Part shown: positions 8,709 through 17,286 of the stretch, piece by piece | How the letters are laid out: each line of letters begins with the position of its first letter | How positions within the stretch are numbered: position 1 is the stretch's first letter | Assembly: GCA_002840435.1 (NCBI GenBank) | Contig: PHAT01000006.1 | Span: 1-64,000, forward strand | DNA from: Deltaproteobacteria bacterium HGW-Deltaproteobacteria-6 | GTDB taxonomy: Bacteria > Desulfobacterota > Syntrophia > Syntrophales > Smithellaceae | Direction: 5' to 3' | DNA length: 64,000 nucleotides | Position numbers and translations under genes: made by a program | Notes under the pieces: generated by a model | What the model was told of the DNA's origin: nothing | Database searches by the model: none | The model's input: only the letters and a program-made list of their open reading frames with translations

Positions 8709-8756
8709 ATATATGAATATATGTTCATATATTAGCATGTATTTATATATTGTCAA
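8709..8756 (-). promoter_or_regulatory. arsR-cadA copy 2 promoter with ArsR operator
   Basis: Minus-strand TTGACA (8751-8756) and TAATAT (8729-8734) with 16-bp spacing. The near-perfect palindrome at 8709-8732 (TATATGAA and TTCATATA arms) overlaps the -10. Confidence 0.7.
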
Positions 8757-8815
8757 GAAAAACCATCCTCTTTCATTCTTTCCTTATGATTTTCCATTAT
8801 TTAAAACTTCGATGA

Positions 8816-9442
8816 TTACTTCTTTCCGGTTTCAAGCGTTGCCTTCAGTTGTATTAATCCGAGCCAGATCTCTTCGTCCCCGACATACCTGTTTTCACCG
8901 GCAACCCCGTATCGGATTACGCAGGTTGGCGTTCTCTCTATCTTATTCTGTCTGATTATATTGCTCATCATTGCAAAAACCGGATTTTCATCGAATATTT
9001 TCCATTCGATTTTTTCCTCTTTCAGATAACTGACCAGCGCTTCTTTGGTTTGAATTCGTTTTTCCTGAGCCGCCTTAAAAAGTGTTTTGCGGGTTCTGAA
9101 TATTTCTTCATCGCGCGATCCGGCGTTGACCGCATAAAGATAATAGCGTGCGTAAACCGGTGTCACGGGATTAAATGGGACGTCGACAAACGTAATCCTG
9201 ACCTTTCCCGTCGCCAGCAACTCTTTCATCAGCGGTTCGGCTTTTGTGTCGATTCGCTTGCAGGGCGGACAGAAGTAGTCGGAAAACATAATCACTTCAT
9301 AGGGGCCTTTGCCCATGGACGGAACGCCACTCATTTTATCCTGCCCATAGGCAGGCGTAGCGGAACCGGAAAAGGTAAATAGAATAATAAAATATCCCAA
9401 AATACCGACAACGAGTAACGGCAACTTGTATTTTTTAAACAT
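8816..9442 (-). CDS. Periplasmic DsbA-like thioredoxin-fold protein
   Basis: 208 aa from the ATG at 9442, chosen because GGGGAGG precedes it and an N-terminal anchor follows (LPLLVVGILGYFIILF, residues about 7-22). An upstream in-frame ATG at 9619 would add 59 residues of low-complexity sequence and is less likely. The thioredoxin active site is CPPC in MFSDYFCPPCKRID, and the cis-Pro loop is RTPTCVI. This is the DsbA/Thioredoxin_4 type: a membrane-tethered oxidoreductase making or isomerising disulfides. Its partner is probably the DsbD-like reductase at 9677. The place next to metal resistance suggests protection or maturation of Cys-rich envelope proteins. Confidence 0.8.
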   Translation of the reverse strand: MFKKYKLPLLVVGILGYFIILFTFSGSATPAYGQDKMSGVPSMGKGPYEVIMFSDYFCPPCKRIDTKAEPLMKELLATGKVRITFVDVPFNPVTPVYARYYLYAVNAGSRDEEIFRTRKTLFKAAQEKRIQTKEALVSYLKEEKIEWKIFDENPVFAMMSNIIRQNKIERTPTCVIRYGVAGENRYVGDEEIWLGLIQLKATLETGKK

Positions 9443-9676
9443 AGGTAAATTAACCTCCCCAAGAAAATATAGCCGCATCCGGCGACGGTTTTCACCGATT
9501 TTGCCCGTGGCCGTGTCTCGTTGCGCTTCTATTCCATTTTTGACTTTTTGCGCAACCACCCCGAAGACTTCGCTATCTGACGCGTTGGGAGATGCTGAAT
9601 TTTCTCTCTTGACAGTCATCTTCCCTTAAGATCTCTGGGGGGTAATTCTTCCGCAGGACGTTCTTCACGTGTTATT

Positions 9677-11131
9677 TTATCCATTTATTGTCTCCTCTCT
9701 AGATTTGGCTCTCGCTTCTTCAAACTTTCCGACGCCCCATGCAAAAAGCAAGGAAACGCCCATGGTCCCAACAAGAATGCCACTTGAGGCGATGATATTG
9801 TTGATCAGAGAGGGCTTCGCAAGCAAAACGACGCCGAGGGCAAACATCATCGTACCCGAGATGAGCTTCAACACTCTGCCCTGCCACTCGGTAAGCTTCC
9901 GTTTCCCCGCAGTAAAAGCAAATACCAAAACGATAACGGCCATGGGAATCACGTAGATCAGGTTGTACAGGGTCAAATACAGATAATAGCCGGCGGGGGA
10001 AAGATTGTTCAGGGTCAAGATTCTTGTGTAAACCATGGGAAAGCCGGCCGTGCAAAGAAGCTCGTAGGAATTGGCAGTAACGGCAAGCACGGCCGTACCG
10101 GCCAATACCGGCAGCATCGACGTGGAATGGACAAGCTGACGCATGCGGTCGAAAAGCTTCGGTTTCGCGCTATCTGGAATGGACAAGGAGATCCCCTGCT
10201 TGAATGCGAAAAAGTCTTTGATATTGACCGCACCGATCAGTATCGACACGAAGCCGGCAATCAATGTGATGAGGGCGACTTTTTCGATGACGAGAAAAAG
10301 GTTGAGCCACGCCGCCATAAACAGGAAATAGATCAATCCTGAAAACAGAAGAAAGACACCCCCTACCAGCAGCATTTTTTTTCTCGATCGGGCGTAGGTC
10401 AGTATTCCCAATAGCGACAGGAGAACGAAAAAGGCGCACGGATTGAAGCTGTCCAGGCAAGCGATGACCACTGTGACAAAGGGCAGGGAGTAGCCTGACA
10501 AGTCGACCTTTCCCACAAGTGGAATTTCAACGATGCCGCCACTCTTCGAAATTAACCTTTGCGGCGCTCCTTCAGAAGCAGGATCCGGACAGGAAGAAGG
10601 CGTGCAGGAAGTGACAGCCCTCTCGATCTCTTCGGCAATCTGTTTGGAAAAACCGTAGAAAATCTGATTCCCGACGATGGTAAAGGGAATTCCTCTAGCG
10701 TCCACGCCACGCGACGCCAGCAGATTCTGCATCATGGCTGCGTTACCGGCATGGCGCCACACTTCATATACCCGTATTTCCACCGGAATCCTCTTGGTCA
10801 ATGCCTCCAAAAAAAGCTCTTCCTCTGCGCACTTGGGACAGCCATCGCCTTTAAAAAAATAAGCGATGGGATTGGCTGCTGCTGTTGCACCGATCACGCT
10901 GTAGGATGTTCCGGTCGCGGGAACACCTTTACCTGTCTCGTAACTGTAAGCGAGAGGTGTGCCTTTGCAAGCGTCCGCTTCCGACTGTTCACAGGGCTTT
11001 GATGCTTGCTTCTCTTTGCCGGCCGGCGCCGAACCGCCAGCGGAATAAGCCATGCAGGGAATGCAGATCCATAATAGGACTAAAATAAATAACAAAAAAA
11101 CTGCATGAACTTTGCGATATGCTTTCATCAC
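9677..11131 (-). CDS. Exported thioredoxin domain fused to a DsbD/CcdA-like membrane domain
   Basis: 484 aa: signal peptide (residues about 8-30), a Cys-containing linker, a thioredoxin/glutaredoxin-like domain with FFKGDGCPKCAEEE (CxxC near residue 98), then about six to eight membrane segments from residue 215. These include DSFNPCAFFVLLSLLG and ELLCTAGFP, the paired membrane cysteines expected of electron carriers of the DsbD/CcdA type. It would pass electrons from the cytoplasm to periplasmic thiols. The domain order (periplasmic thioredoxin first) differs from E. coli DsbD. It lies upstream of, and probably feeds, the DsbA-like protein at 8816. Confidence 0.78.
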   Translation of the reverse strand: MMKAYRKVHAVFLLFILVLLWICIPCMAYSAGGSAPAGKEKQASKPCEQSEADACKGTPLAYSYETGKGVPATGTSYSVIGATAAANPIAYFFKGDGCPKCAEEELFLEALTKRIPVEIRVYEVWRHAGNAAMMQNLLASRGVDARGIPFTIVGNQIFYGFSKQIAEEIERAVTSCTPSSCPDPASEGAPQRLISKSGGIVEIPLVGKVDLSGYSLPFVTVVIACLDSFNPCAFFVLLSLLGILTYARSRKKMLLVGGVFLLFSGLIYFLFMAAWLNLFLVIEKVALITLIAGFVSILIGAVNIKDFFAFKQGISLSIPDSAKPKLFDRMRQLVHSTSMLPVLAGTAVLAVTANSYELLCTAGFPMVYTRILTLNNLSPAGYYLYLTLYNLIYVIPMAVIVLVFAFTAGKRKLTEWQGRVLKLISGTMMFALGVVLLAKPSLINNIIASSGILVGTMGVSLLFAWGVGKFEEARAKSREETING

Positions 11132-11350
11132 ACCTCCTAACCGTAGCCTGTACCACTTCAGCTTAGCTCAACACAAAGACGATATTCCGACGGCTGACTC
11201 CCGCCCTATCCCACACTTACTTCTGTCGTAGATTCTGAAGCTCCCTCTTTATTTTCCCCTTTTTTCCCTTCCAGGCCTTCACCTTTTTTTCAAACGATAC
11301 CGGGAAATGCCTCTGCTTTTTTGGTCTCTTCCACCACCACAGACTTTTCC

Positions 11351-11854
11351 TTACCTTTTCGACCCGTCAGTCCATGTTGCCCTTTTCAGGCTTGCACCTT
11401 TCAGTTTTGTACCCTCCAAGTTTGCCCCTAGCAGGTTTGCACTATCCAGGTCCGCATCTTCCAGGTTTGCATCTTCCAAGTTTGCCCCTTTCAGGTTTGC
11501 AAATCTCATTCCTGCCTTTGCCAAAAAGGCCTCGGTTAGATTTGCCCCGATCATTTGTGCTGCGATCATTGATGTTTTGAAAAGATTTGCCCCTGCCAGG
11601 TTTGCCTCTTTCAAGTTTGCCCCTGCCAGAATTGCAACTGCCAGGTTTGCCTCTTTCAGGTTTGCCCCTGCCAAGTTTGCCTCTTTCAGATTTGCCCCTG
11701 CCAAGTTTGCCTTGGATAAATTGCAGCGATCACATTTATTAGTAGTCTTTAATTGCTGCAATTGCTCCTCGTTAAACGCATACACTCCACCACCGGGGAT
11801 CAGAAATATTCCTAAAAACATAACCATAAAAACCATTAAAATAATTCTTTTCAT
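11351..11854 (-). CDS. Exported pentapeptide-repeat protein
   Basis: 167 aa with a signal peptide (hydrophobic residues 4-20) followed by about 20 tandem A(N/D)Lxx repeats such as ANLAGANLKEANL. The repeats should fold as a right-handed quadrilateral beta-helix. A CDRC motif lies just before the repeats. The function of exported members is generally unknown. The long plus-strand open frame over this gene is a by-product of the repeat. Confidence 0.85.
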   Translation of the reverse strand: MKRIILMVFMVMFLGIFLIPGGGVYAFNEEQLQQLKTTNKCDRCNLSKANLAGANLKEANLAGANLKEANLAVAILAGANLKEANLAGANLFKTSMIAAQMIGANLTEAFLAKAGMRFANLKGANLEDANLEDADLDSANLLGANLEGTKLKGASLKRATWTDGSKR

Positions 11855-12263
11855 GAGATCTTCTCCTTTTTAATTATTTTGTCCCTACGTTTTTAATCAT
11901 TTTCGCAATCGAGATACCATTTGGAGATGGCATGAACACACCTTATGCTGGTTCAAACATTATCTCGACATCTCGAATTCTAGAAAGTGTTGATTCTTCG
12001 TCATGAGCTCCCTTGGCCGTTGCTTAAAGATGAAACCGTTCCACATAATGAGTCAACACAACATAAGCTTCAATAAACTCTTATGCCGCGTGCAGTTCTC
12101 TTGAGGGCGACACCTGTGGTATTCGTTCTTGCCATTGCAGGTGTCTCGTCTATGGTTGTTGCCCTTCTATGTTTCTTAATATCTTCAATTATGTTCACTT
12201 TTGACCGCCTCCTGATCTGGCTGCTTTCCGGGTTATTGTTTCATTGCTGTAATTCGCCATTGG
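11855..12263. other. Intergenic region with one possible small gene
   Basis: Apart from the candidate at 12070-12198, nothing recognisable was found. A plus-strand frame at 12083-12337 lacks a good ribosome-binding site and family resemblance. Confidence 0.4.
12070..12198 (-). CDS. Possible 42-aa protein, unrecognised
   Basis: A GTG start at 12196-12198 is preceded at 9 nt by a perfect AGGAGG, and a 42-codon frame rich in Arg, Thr and Ala ends with TGA at 12070. No family is recognised. The strong ribosome-binding site is the only support. Confidence 0.3.
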   Translation of the reverse strand: MNIIEDIKKHRRATTIDETPAMARTNTTGVALKRTARGIRVY

Positions 12264-12605
12264 CTAGACCGCTTCCCTGTATACATGAACAAATTCCAAA
12301 CCCACCTCGAAGAGCTCATCCGCAAAGAGACTTTTGATCCATTTTATTTTTCCTAAGGCAGTTATCGTTTGAGGCGGATTCTTTGATGCAATTTTTATAT
12401 CGAGTAGGGTCCTGAAAGGCAAGAAATTATTGACCTGCATTCGCGCGCCGGACTCGGAAAGATCCATGCTTAAAGTATAGATGAGTTTTCTTTTGGGAGA
12501 AAATTTATTACATGAGACGACCATTATGGTAATTTCATCTTCCTCCTCCAGTCGTTCCGCTTTTCTTCTTTCTTTCCCGCGTTTCGCTTTCCTTCTTTCT
12601 GCCAT
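12264..12605 (-). CDS. PilZ-domain protein
   Basis: 113 aa from the ATG at 12605 (AAGGGA upstream; a longer start at 12728 adds sequence without a ribosome site). The highly basic N terminus (RRKAKRGKERRKAER) is followed by the PilZ block TLSMDLSESGARM and the strand GKIKWIKSLFADELFEVGLEF. PilZ domains bind cyclic di-GMP through an N-terminal RxxxR and a D/NxSxxG motif. DLSESG is present, and the arginines are in the basic stretch. The partner protein is unknown. Confidence 0.75.
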   Translation of the reverse strand: MAERRKAKRGKERRKAERLEEEDEITIMVVSCNKFSPKRKLIYTLSMDLSESGARMQVNNFLPFRTLLDIKIASKNPPQTITALGKIKWIKSLFADELFEVGLEFVHVYREAV

Positions 12606-12737
12606 AAAAATCCCTTCCTTTTTCGAATCATTAATCTGTTTTGATAAGAACACACTTTCCTGGCAGACGAGTATGGGTAATATGTGATTACATGCCAAGG
12701 AAATATGGACCACAAAATGTCTCTGCAAAGAAATGGC

Positions 12738-13103
12738 TTATACGAGAAAATTCTGAGGCGGTTTATCGATGGAATAATGGGGTTCGGAGACCGCAGGCAA
12801 GGTGGACGGGGTGTCGCATTGTGTCAACATGCCGGGCGGATTCACAGAAAATATTTGTGTACCCATGAGGACATTGGCGCAGATCGAACAGAAAGATTTA
12901 TGCCCCTGCTCCGTGGCAGGATTTGCGTGCGCCGAACCTTTCTTGGCATAGTTCACACCAACGGGTGTGGTTTTAACATGGCTGATGGTCTTTTCGCCCA
13001 TAAACGGCGCATTTCCTATGCAGTCGGCACATATTATGCCGTCCAGCATAGGCACGCAAAGGTAGCAAAGAAGAACGGCAACGATGATAATATTTTTACG
13101 CAT
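12738..13103 (-). CDS. Small exported Cys-rich protein, paralog A, at the 3' end of the Cus cluster
   Basis: 121 aa. An N-terminal hydrophobic signal (residues 4-18) leads into CVPMLDGIICADCIGNAP. Later blocks are EQGHKSFCSICAN and the C terminus HYSIDKPPQNFLV. The CADC and FCSIC cysteine pairs and the layout are shared with 19853-20230. The family resembles small DUF2946-like proteins near copper-efflux genes, but that match is uncertain. It is likely periplasmic or membrane-anchored, and a metal or redox role is inferred from neighbours. Confidence 0.6.
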   Translation of the reverse strand: MRKNIIIVAVLLCYLCVPMLDGIICADCIGNAPFMGEKTISHVKTTPVGVNYAKKGSAHANPATEQGHKSFCSICANVLMGTQIFSVNPPGMLTQCDTPSTLPAVSEPHYSIDKPPQNFLV

Positions 13104-13121
13104 TAGCTTTTCTTTTACGTT

Positions 13122-13164
13122 TTAACTTTCAAAGTCGTATTTCTAAAAAACATGAAAACATTTC
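13122..13164 (-). repeat. Conserved upstream element of paralog A
   Basis: TTAACTTTCAAAGTC at 13122-13136, followed by an AT-rich stretch ending GAAAACATTTC. It matches 20247-20287 upstream of paralog B. Either the duplication included the promoter, or both genes share a regulatory site. Confidence 0.6.
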
Positions 13165-13197
13165 GATTTGTCACAAAATAATATTTTCCCGGGTGTT

Positions 13198-13225
13198 AGC
13201 GGAGAGAGCCGGACCTCTCTCCGCT
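13198..13225 (-). terminator. Hairpin downstream of the lipoprotein gene
   Basis: Perfect 11-bp inverted repeat AGCGGAGAGAG/CTCTCTCCGCT with a 6-nt loop, 8 bp after the stop of the gene at 13233. No T-run is present, so it may instead stabilise the 3' end of the mRNA. Confidence 0.6.
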
Positions 13226-13232
13226 TGCCATA

Positions 13233-13835
13233 TTAAATGCGTGCGTTGTTTAGATGCACCTCATATTCTTTTACACCCTTTTTAAAGCTGGGAGTTCTTG
13301 TAGGCTGGGTTTTGGATTTATAAACGGGTCTGAATTCAAGCGTAATGAAGTCCCGTTCTTTCAGTGTTATCTCCACTTCCCTGAAATAATCATCGGCAGA
13401 CAACCCGAGGAAAACTTTGTGCGTTCCGGGGCGCAGTTGTATCTTTTTTTCCAGAACATATTTGACGCCTTCTCCAGCATCGGGGTCACGGCTTGTCTTT
13501 CCATCCTTATCGTAGAGAGGCAGGCTTTCTTTCTGCCCATCGACAGTCCATACCTGTGCCTGTCCATCAATATTGATCAGGAACGGATAGCCTGGCTTTC
13601 CATGAATAGAGTCTCTCGACTCAAGAAGGTAATATCCCGCAAGATGCGTCTTGATGCTCGCTTTGATGGATAAAACCGCAAAGCCCGGCGTTGGCGCTAA
13701 GCCATCTTTGATCTCCGTAAAAACACCGACGCGTTCATTTTGTGTTTTTTGCTTAATTGTTGTTGCCGTAGCACTACACCCTATCAAAACAAGGCTCATC
13801 ACGCCTATAAACATGCCAACTATTACGTTTCGCAT
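13233..13835 (-). CDS. Lipoprotein of unknown function
   Basis: 200 aa with a lipoprotein signal peptide ending in the lipobox LIGC (Cys about residue 20). The central part (LLESRDSIHGKPGYPFLINIDGQAQVW and LRPGTHKVFLGLSADDYFREVEITL) looks like beta-sandwich segments, similar in feel to PEGA-type surface domains. It follows the PII-like gene in the Cus cluster. No function is recognised. Confidence 0.6.
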   Translation of the reverse strand: MRNVIVGMFIGVMSLVLIGCSATATTIKQKTQNERVGVFTEIKDGLAPTPGFAVLSIKASIKTHLAGYYLLESRDSIHGKPGYPFLINIDGQAQVWTVDGQKESLPLYDKDGKTSRDPDAGEGVKYVLEKKIQLRPGTHKVFLGLSADDYFREVEITLKERDFITLEFRPVYKSKTQPTRTPSFKKGVKEYEVHLNNARI

Positions 13836-13856
13836 TTTCTCTCCTTTTCTACGCGA

Positions 13857-14213
13857 CTAAATCGCGTCCGGCCCTCTTTCATTTGTTCTGATCTTCACGG
13901 TTTCCTCGACGTTAACCACAAATATTTTCCCATCACCCGTGTTGCCGGTGTGGGCATATTTCTGAATGACGTTGACGACTTCATCCACCATCTCATCATT
14001 GACAACAACCTCTAATTGGATGCGTGGAACAAATTCCACCATTTCGTAAACAACTTTATCCTCTGCATTTTTCGCCCTGCCTTTACCAAATCCTCGAATT
14101 TCCGATACCGTCACACCGGGCAGTCCTTCAATTCCTTTAAGTTCCTCGACTACATCCCACAATTTGAGCTTCCACAGCCATTTACAGTTCTTCTTCAACT
14201 TTACGCTTTTCAA
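13857..14213 (-). CDS. PII-like signalling protein in the Cus efflux operon
   Basis: Up to 118 aa. It has GlnB/PII features: LWDVVEELKGIEGLPGVTVSEIRGFGKG (helix 1, strand 2 and T-loop start), the B-loop TGNTGDGKIFVV and the C-loop RTNERGPDAI. The T-loop is short and lacks the uridylylated Tyr context of GlnB. The start is unclear: the ATG at 14213 lies inside cusA and gives an unusual N terminus without the normal first strand, while another ATG just after the cusA stop is out of frame by one base. A small frameshift or a non-ATG start is possible. Related PII-like genes beside CusA/CzcA-type pumps suggest nucleotide- or metal-dependent control of the pump. Confidence 0.75.
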   Translation of the reverse strand: MKSVKLKKNCKWLWKLKLWDVVEELKGIEGLPGVTVSEIRGFGKGRAKNAEDKVVYEMVEFVPRIQLEVVVNDEMVDEVVNVIQKYAHTGNTGDGKIFVVNVEETVKIRTNERGPDAI

Positions 14214-17200
14214 ACCAGCCGTAAACCGATGGAATAATCAGCAATGTGAGCAGTGTTGACGTAATTAAGCCGCCCACAACAACTGTAGCCAGCGGTTTTT
14301 GAATTTCCGATCCCGCCCCGCCGGCAATTAACATGGGAATCAAGCTGAAAATGGCAATGGATGCCGTCATCAACACCGGACGAAGTCTGTCCATAGCACC
14401 TTTCCGGATCGCTTCCGGCAATTCAAGGCCTTCTTCGCGCAATTGCGATATACGCGACACCAGTACAAGGCCATTGAGCACGGCAACGCCAAACAGGACG
14501 ATAAATCCCACTGACGCCGGGACCGACAAATACTGCCCGGAGATAAAGAGCGCAAAAACGCCGCCGATCAGCGCAAAGGGTAAATTTGAAATGACCAGAA
14601 GCGATAAACGGATCGACCGAAACGTAACGAACAGGAGAAGCAAAATTAATCCAATGGCTACGGGACCAATAATCATGAGCTTATTCATCGCTCTTTGCTG
14701 ATTCTCAAACTGCCCCCCCCAGGTCAGGTAATACCCGGCAGGCAGTTTGACCTGCTCTTTGATTTTTTGTTTTGCTTCTGACACAAAACTGCCGATGTCT
14801 CTGCCACTGATATTCATTTCTATTCCGATTCTTCGCATGCCATCCTGGCGGCTGATCTGAACCGGGCCTTCGATGATTTTGATATCGGCCAGCTGTTCGA
14901 GCGGAACATTCATGCCCGATTTTGTAGTGACCAGTATATTTTTTATCGCTTCGAGAGAATTTCTCTTTTCTTCCGGCAGGCGAACGGTGATATCAAAACT
15001 CCGGTTTTCTTCATAGAATTGGGAAGCGGCTTTTCCCGCAATTGCTATTTCGACGACACTCTGGACATCGCTGATGTTCAGGCCGTACCGCGCAATTTTC
15101 GCCCGATCAATGTTGACGGTCAGATAGGGCTGTCCTGTCACTTTTTCCGCCGCCAGATCGGTTCCGCCTTCGATTCCGGATAGAACCCGCGCAATTTCCG
15201 CTGATTTATTATTCAAGACATCAATGTCATCGCCAAACAGTTTAACGATGAGTTGCGCGCGTGTTCCGGCCACCAATTCATCGATTCTGCATTGGATGGG
15301 CTGGCTGAAACCAAAGGTGATTCCCGGAATGGATTCCAGGGATTTGCGCATTTCATTGGTCAGGTCTTCTTTGGAAATATCCCGCTTCCATTCACTTTTA
15401 GGTTTGAAGATGCCTACGTATCCGGTTTTATCCGTTCCCCGCGTATCGAGCGCCACGCCGGTTTGCCCCGTGCGCGACACCACCACATCCAGTTCTTCAA
15501 ACTGCTTGAGCTTTTGAGCGGCGCGCTGATTGACGTCCATCGCGGTGGCAAGCGATACACCGGGAAGCATGGCAATGTCCATATCAAATGAGCCTTCGTC
15601 CATCGTGGGGATGAACTCCGTTCCCAGCCGGGTGATCAGAAACACAGAAACAACAAGGAGGACACCGGCAATGCTCAAGACAACCTTTTTCTTCATCATG
15701 GCCTGTTCCAGCAAAGGCAAATAAGCTTTCTTGGCATACTTCATGATGATGCTCTCTTTTTCGGGCTGTGGTTTCAGAAAGAGGCTGCAGAGAACCGGAA
15801 CAACGAATATGGAAAGTAACAACGATGAAAGAAGCGCCATAGTTACAGTGATAGCCAGCGGCCCGAACATTTTCCCTTCAATTCCGGATAAGGAAAGAAT
15901 CGGGATAAACGTGATGGCAATAATCATTTCACCGAAGATGCTCGGTTTTCTGACTTCCATCACGGCTTTAAGGACCGTCAATAATTTGGGATGCTTTCCC
16001 ATCTCTTCACTTAGATGCCGTTGAACATTCTCAACCTGAATGATCGTCGTGTCGATGATCATTCCGATGGAAATCGCCAAGCCTCCCAGCGACATCAGAT
16101 TTGCGCTGATGCCAACCAGTTTCATCACGATAAATGTGGCCAGTAACGATAGCGGCAATGTGATGAGAACGACAAGACTGCCCCTGAAACTATTCAGTAG
16201 AAGGTACAATACGATCAGAACCAGAATGGCGCCTTCGATCAAAGCCTTGTTTACAGTGCTAACGCTCGCATTCACAATATCACTTCTATCGTAATAAGGA
16301 ACGATCTTGACACCGTCCGGAAGCATATTGTTCTCATTAATTTCCTTAACTTTTTGGGCCACCCGACGAACAACGTCACGGCTGTTTTCGCCTCTGAGCA
16401 TCATGACGATTCCACCAACGGCTTCATCCTTGCCGTCTTTCATGGCCGCACCCATCCGCACGGCTTCGCCGATTTTCACCTGGGCTACGTCTTTGATGTA
16501 GGTCGGCGTTCCATGTTCGGATTTCAAAACAATGTTTTCTATATCGCCGATGTTTTTTATCAAACCAACGCCGCGAACAATATATTGATCCGTGTTGCGT
16601 TCGAGAATATTGCCGCCGACGTTCTGGTTATTGTTTTCAACCGCCTTATAAATATCATCAACCGTAACGGCATACTTGACCAGTTTTTCCGGCGCTACAA
16701 TAACCTGGTATTGCTTGAAATAACCGCCGAAGGAATTAATTTCATTCACCCCTGCTATGCTTTTTAACTGCGGTGTGATCACCCATTCCTGAAGCGTTCT
16801 CAGGTTGGCCAGGTAGGATTTTTTTTGCAGGGGGTCCGCCGGTATTTTACCCTCAATAGTGTATTGATAGATTTCCCCCATTGCCGTGGCGATTGGCCCA
16901 AGAGCAACCTCAACGCCTTTGGGGACTTTTTCGCGGGCTTCGGCCAGGCGTTCAAAGACCAACTGCCGCGCGAAATAGATATCGACATTGTCTTTGAATA
17001 CGATGGTAACGATGGACAGGCCAAACTTGGTGACGGACCGCATCTGTTCAATGTCCGGCAAACCGCGCATGGCCATCTCTATGGGATAGGTCACGTTGCG
17101 TTCAATTTCTACCGCCGATAGTCCGTCGGCGTGGCTGACGACTTCCACCTGAATGTTGGTGACATCCGGAAAAGCGTCAATCGGTAATTTGAAATACGAA

Positions 17201-17286
17201 TACAATCCGAACGCAATGATCAAAAGTGAAAGGAAAATGACCATCCCCTTTTGCCGTAATGTATATGCAATGATTTTTTCCAGCAT
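14182..17286 (-). CDS. cusA: CusA/CzcA-family heavy-metal RND efflux pump
   Basis: 1034 aa, full length for an HME-RND inner-membrane pump. Features include IIAYTLRQKGMVIF (TM1), IDAFPDVTNIQVEV, TM4 with GGLAISIGMIIDTTIIQVEN, GTEFIPTMDEGSF, and a repeated second half ending in LLIIPSVYGWFEKRK. The TM4 block is closer to the CusA type (GGIAIAIGAMVDAAIV) than to the CzcA DFG-DGAVV type, suggesting monovalent metals, but this is inference. It is driven by the proton gradient and works with the adaptor at 17286 and the outer-membrane channel at 18527. Its start overlaps the stop of cusB (TAATG), so translation is coupled. Confidence 0.92.
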   Translation of the reverse strand: MLEKIIAYTLRQKGMVIFLSLLIIAFGLYSYFKLPIDAFPDVTNIQVEVVSHADGLSAVEIERNVTYPIEMAMRGLPDIEQMRSVTKFGLSIVTIVFKDNVDIYFARQLVFERLAEAREKVPKGVEVALGPIATAMGEIYQYTIEGKIPADPLQKKSYLANLRTLQEWVITPQLKSIAGVNEINSFGGYFKQYQVIVAPEKLVKYAVTVDDIYKAVENNNQNVGGNILERNTDQYIVRGVGLIKNIGDIENIVLKSEHGTPTYIKDVAQVKIGEAVRMGAAMKDGKDEAVGGIVMMLRGENSRDVVRRVAQKVKEINENNMLPDGVKIVPYYDRSDIVNASVSTVNKALIEGAILVLIVLYLLLNSFRGSLVVLITLPLSLLATFIVMKLVGISANLMSLGGLAISIGMIIDTTIIQVENVQRHLSEEMGKHPKLLTVLKAVMEVRKPSIFGEMIIAITFIPILSLSGIEGKMFGPLAITVTMALLSSLLLSIFVVPVLCSLFLKPQPEKESIIMKYAKKAYLPLLEQAMMKKKVVLSIAGVLLVVSVFLITRLGTEFIPTMDEGSFDMDIAMLPGVSLATAMDVNQRAAQKLKQFEELDVVVSRTGQTGVALDTRGTDKTGYVGIFKPKSEWKRDISKEDLTNEMRKSLESIPGITFGFSQPIQCRIDELVAGTRAQLIVKLFGDDIDVLNNKSAEIARVLSGIEGGTDLAAEKVTGQPYLTVNIDRAKIARYGLNISDVQSVVEIAIAGKAASQFYEENRSFDITVRLPEEKRNSLEAIKNILVTTKSGMNVPLEQLADIKIIEGPVQISRQDGMRRIGIEMNISGRDIGSFVSEAKQKIKEQVKLPAGYYLTWGGQFENQQRAMNKLMIIGPVAIGLILLLLFVTFRSIRLSLLVISNLPFALIGGVFALFISGQYLSVPASVGFIVLFGVAVLNGLVLVSRISQLREEGLELPEAIRKGAMDRLRPVLMTASIAIFSLIPMLIAGGAGSEIQKPLATVVVGGLITSTLLTLLIIPSVYGWFEKRKVEEEL

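Noticed and set aside
9443-9619. 59-residue N-terminal extension of the DsbA-like protein
   Set aside because: No signal peptide or ribosome site, while a good SD and membrane anchor start at 9442.
11307-11873. 188-aa plus-strand frame
   Set aside because: Mirror image of the pentapeptide repeat gene on the other strand.
12083-12337. 84-aa plus-strand frame in the 11.9-12.3 kb gap
   Set aside because: No ribosome site, overlaps the PilZ gene, no family resemblance.
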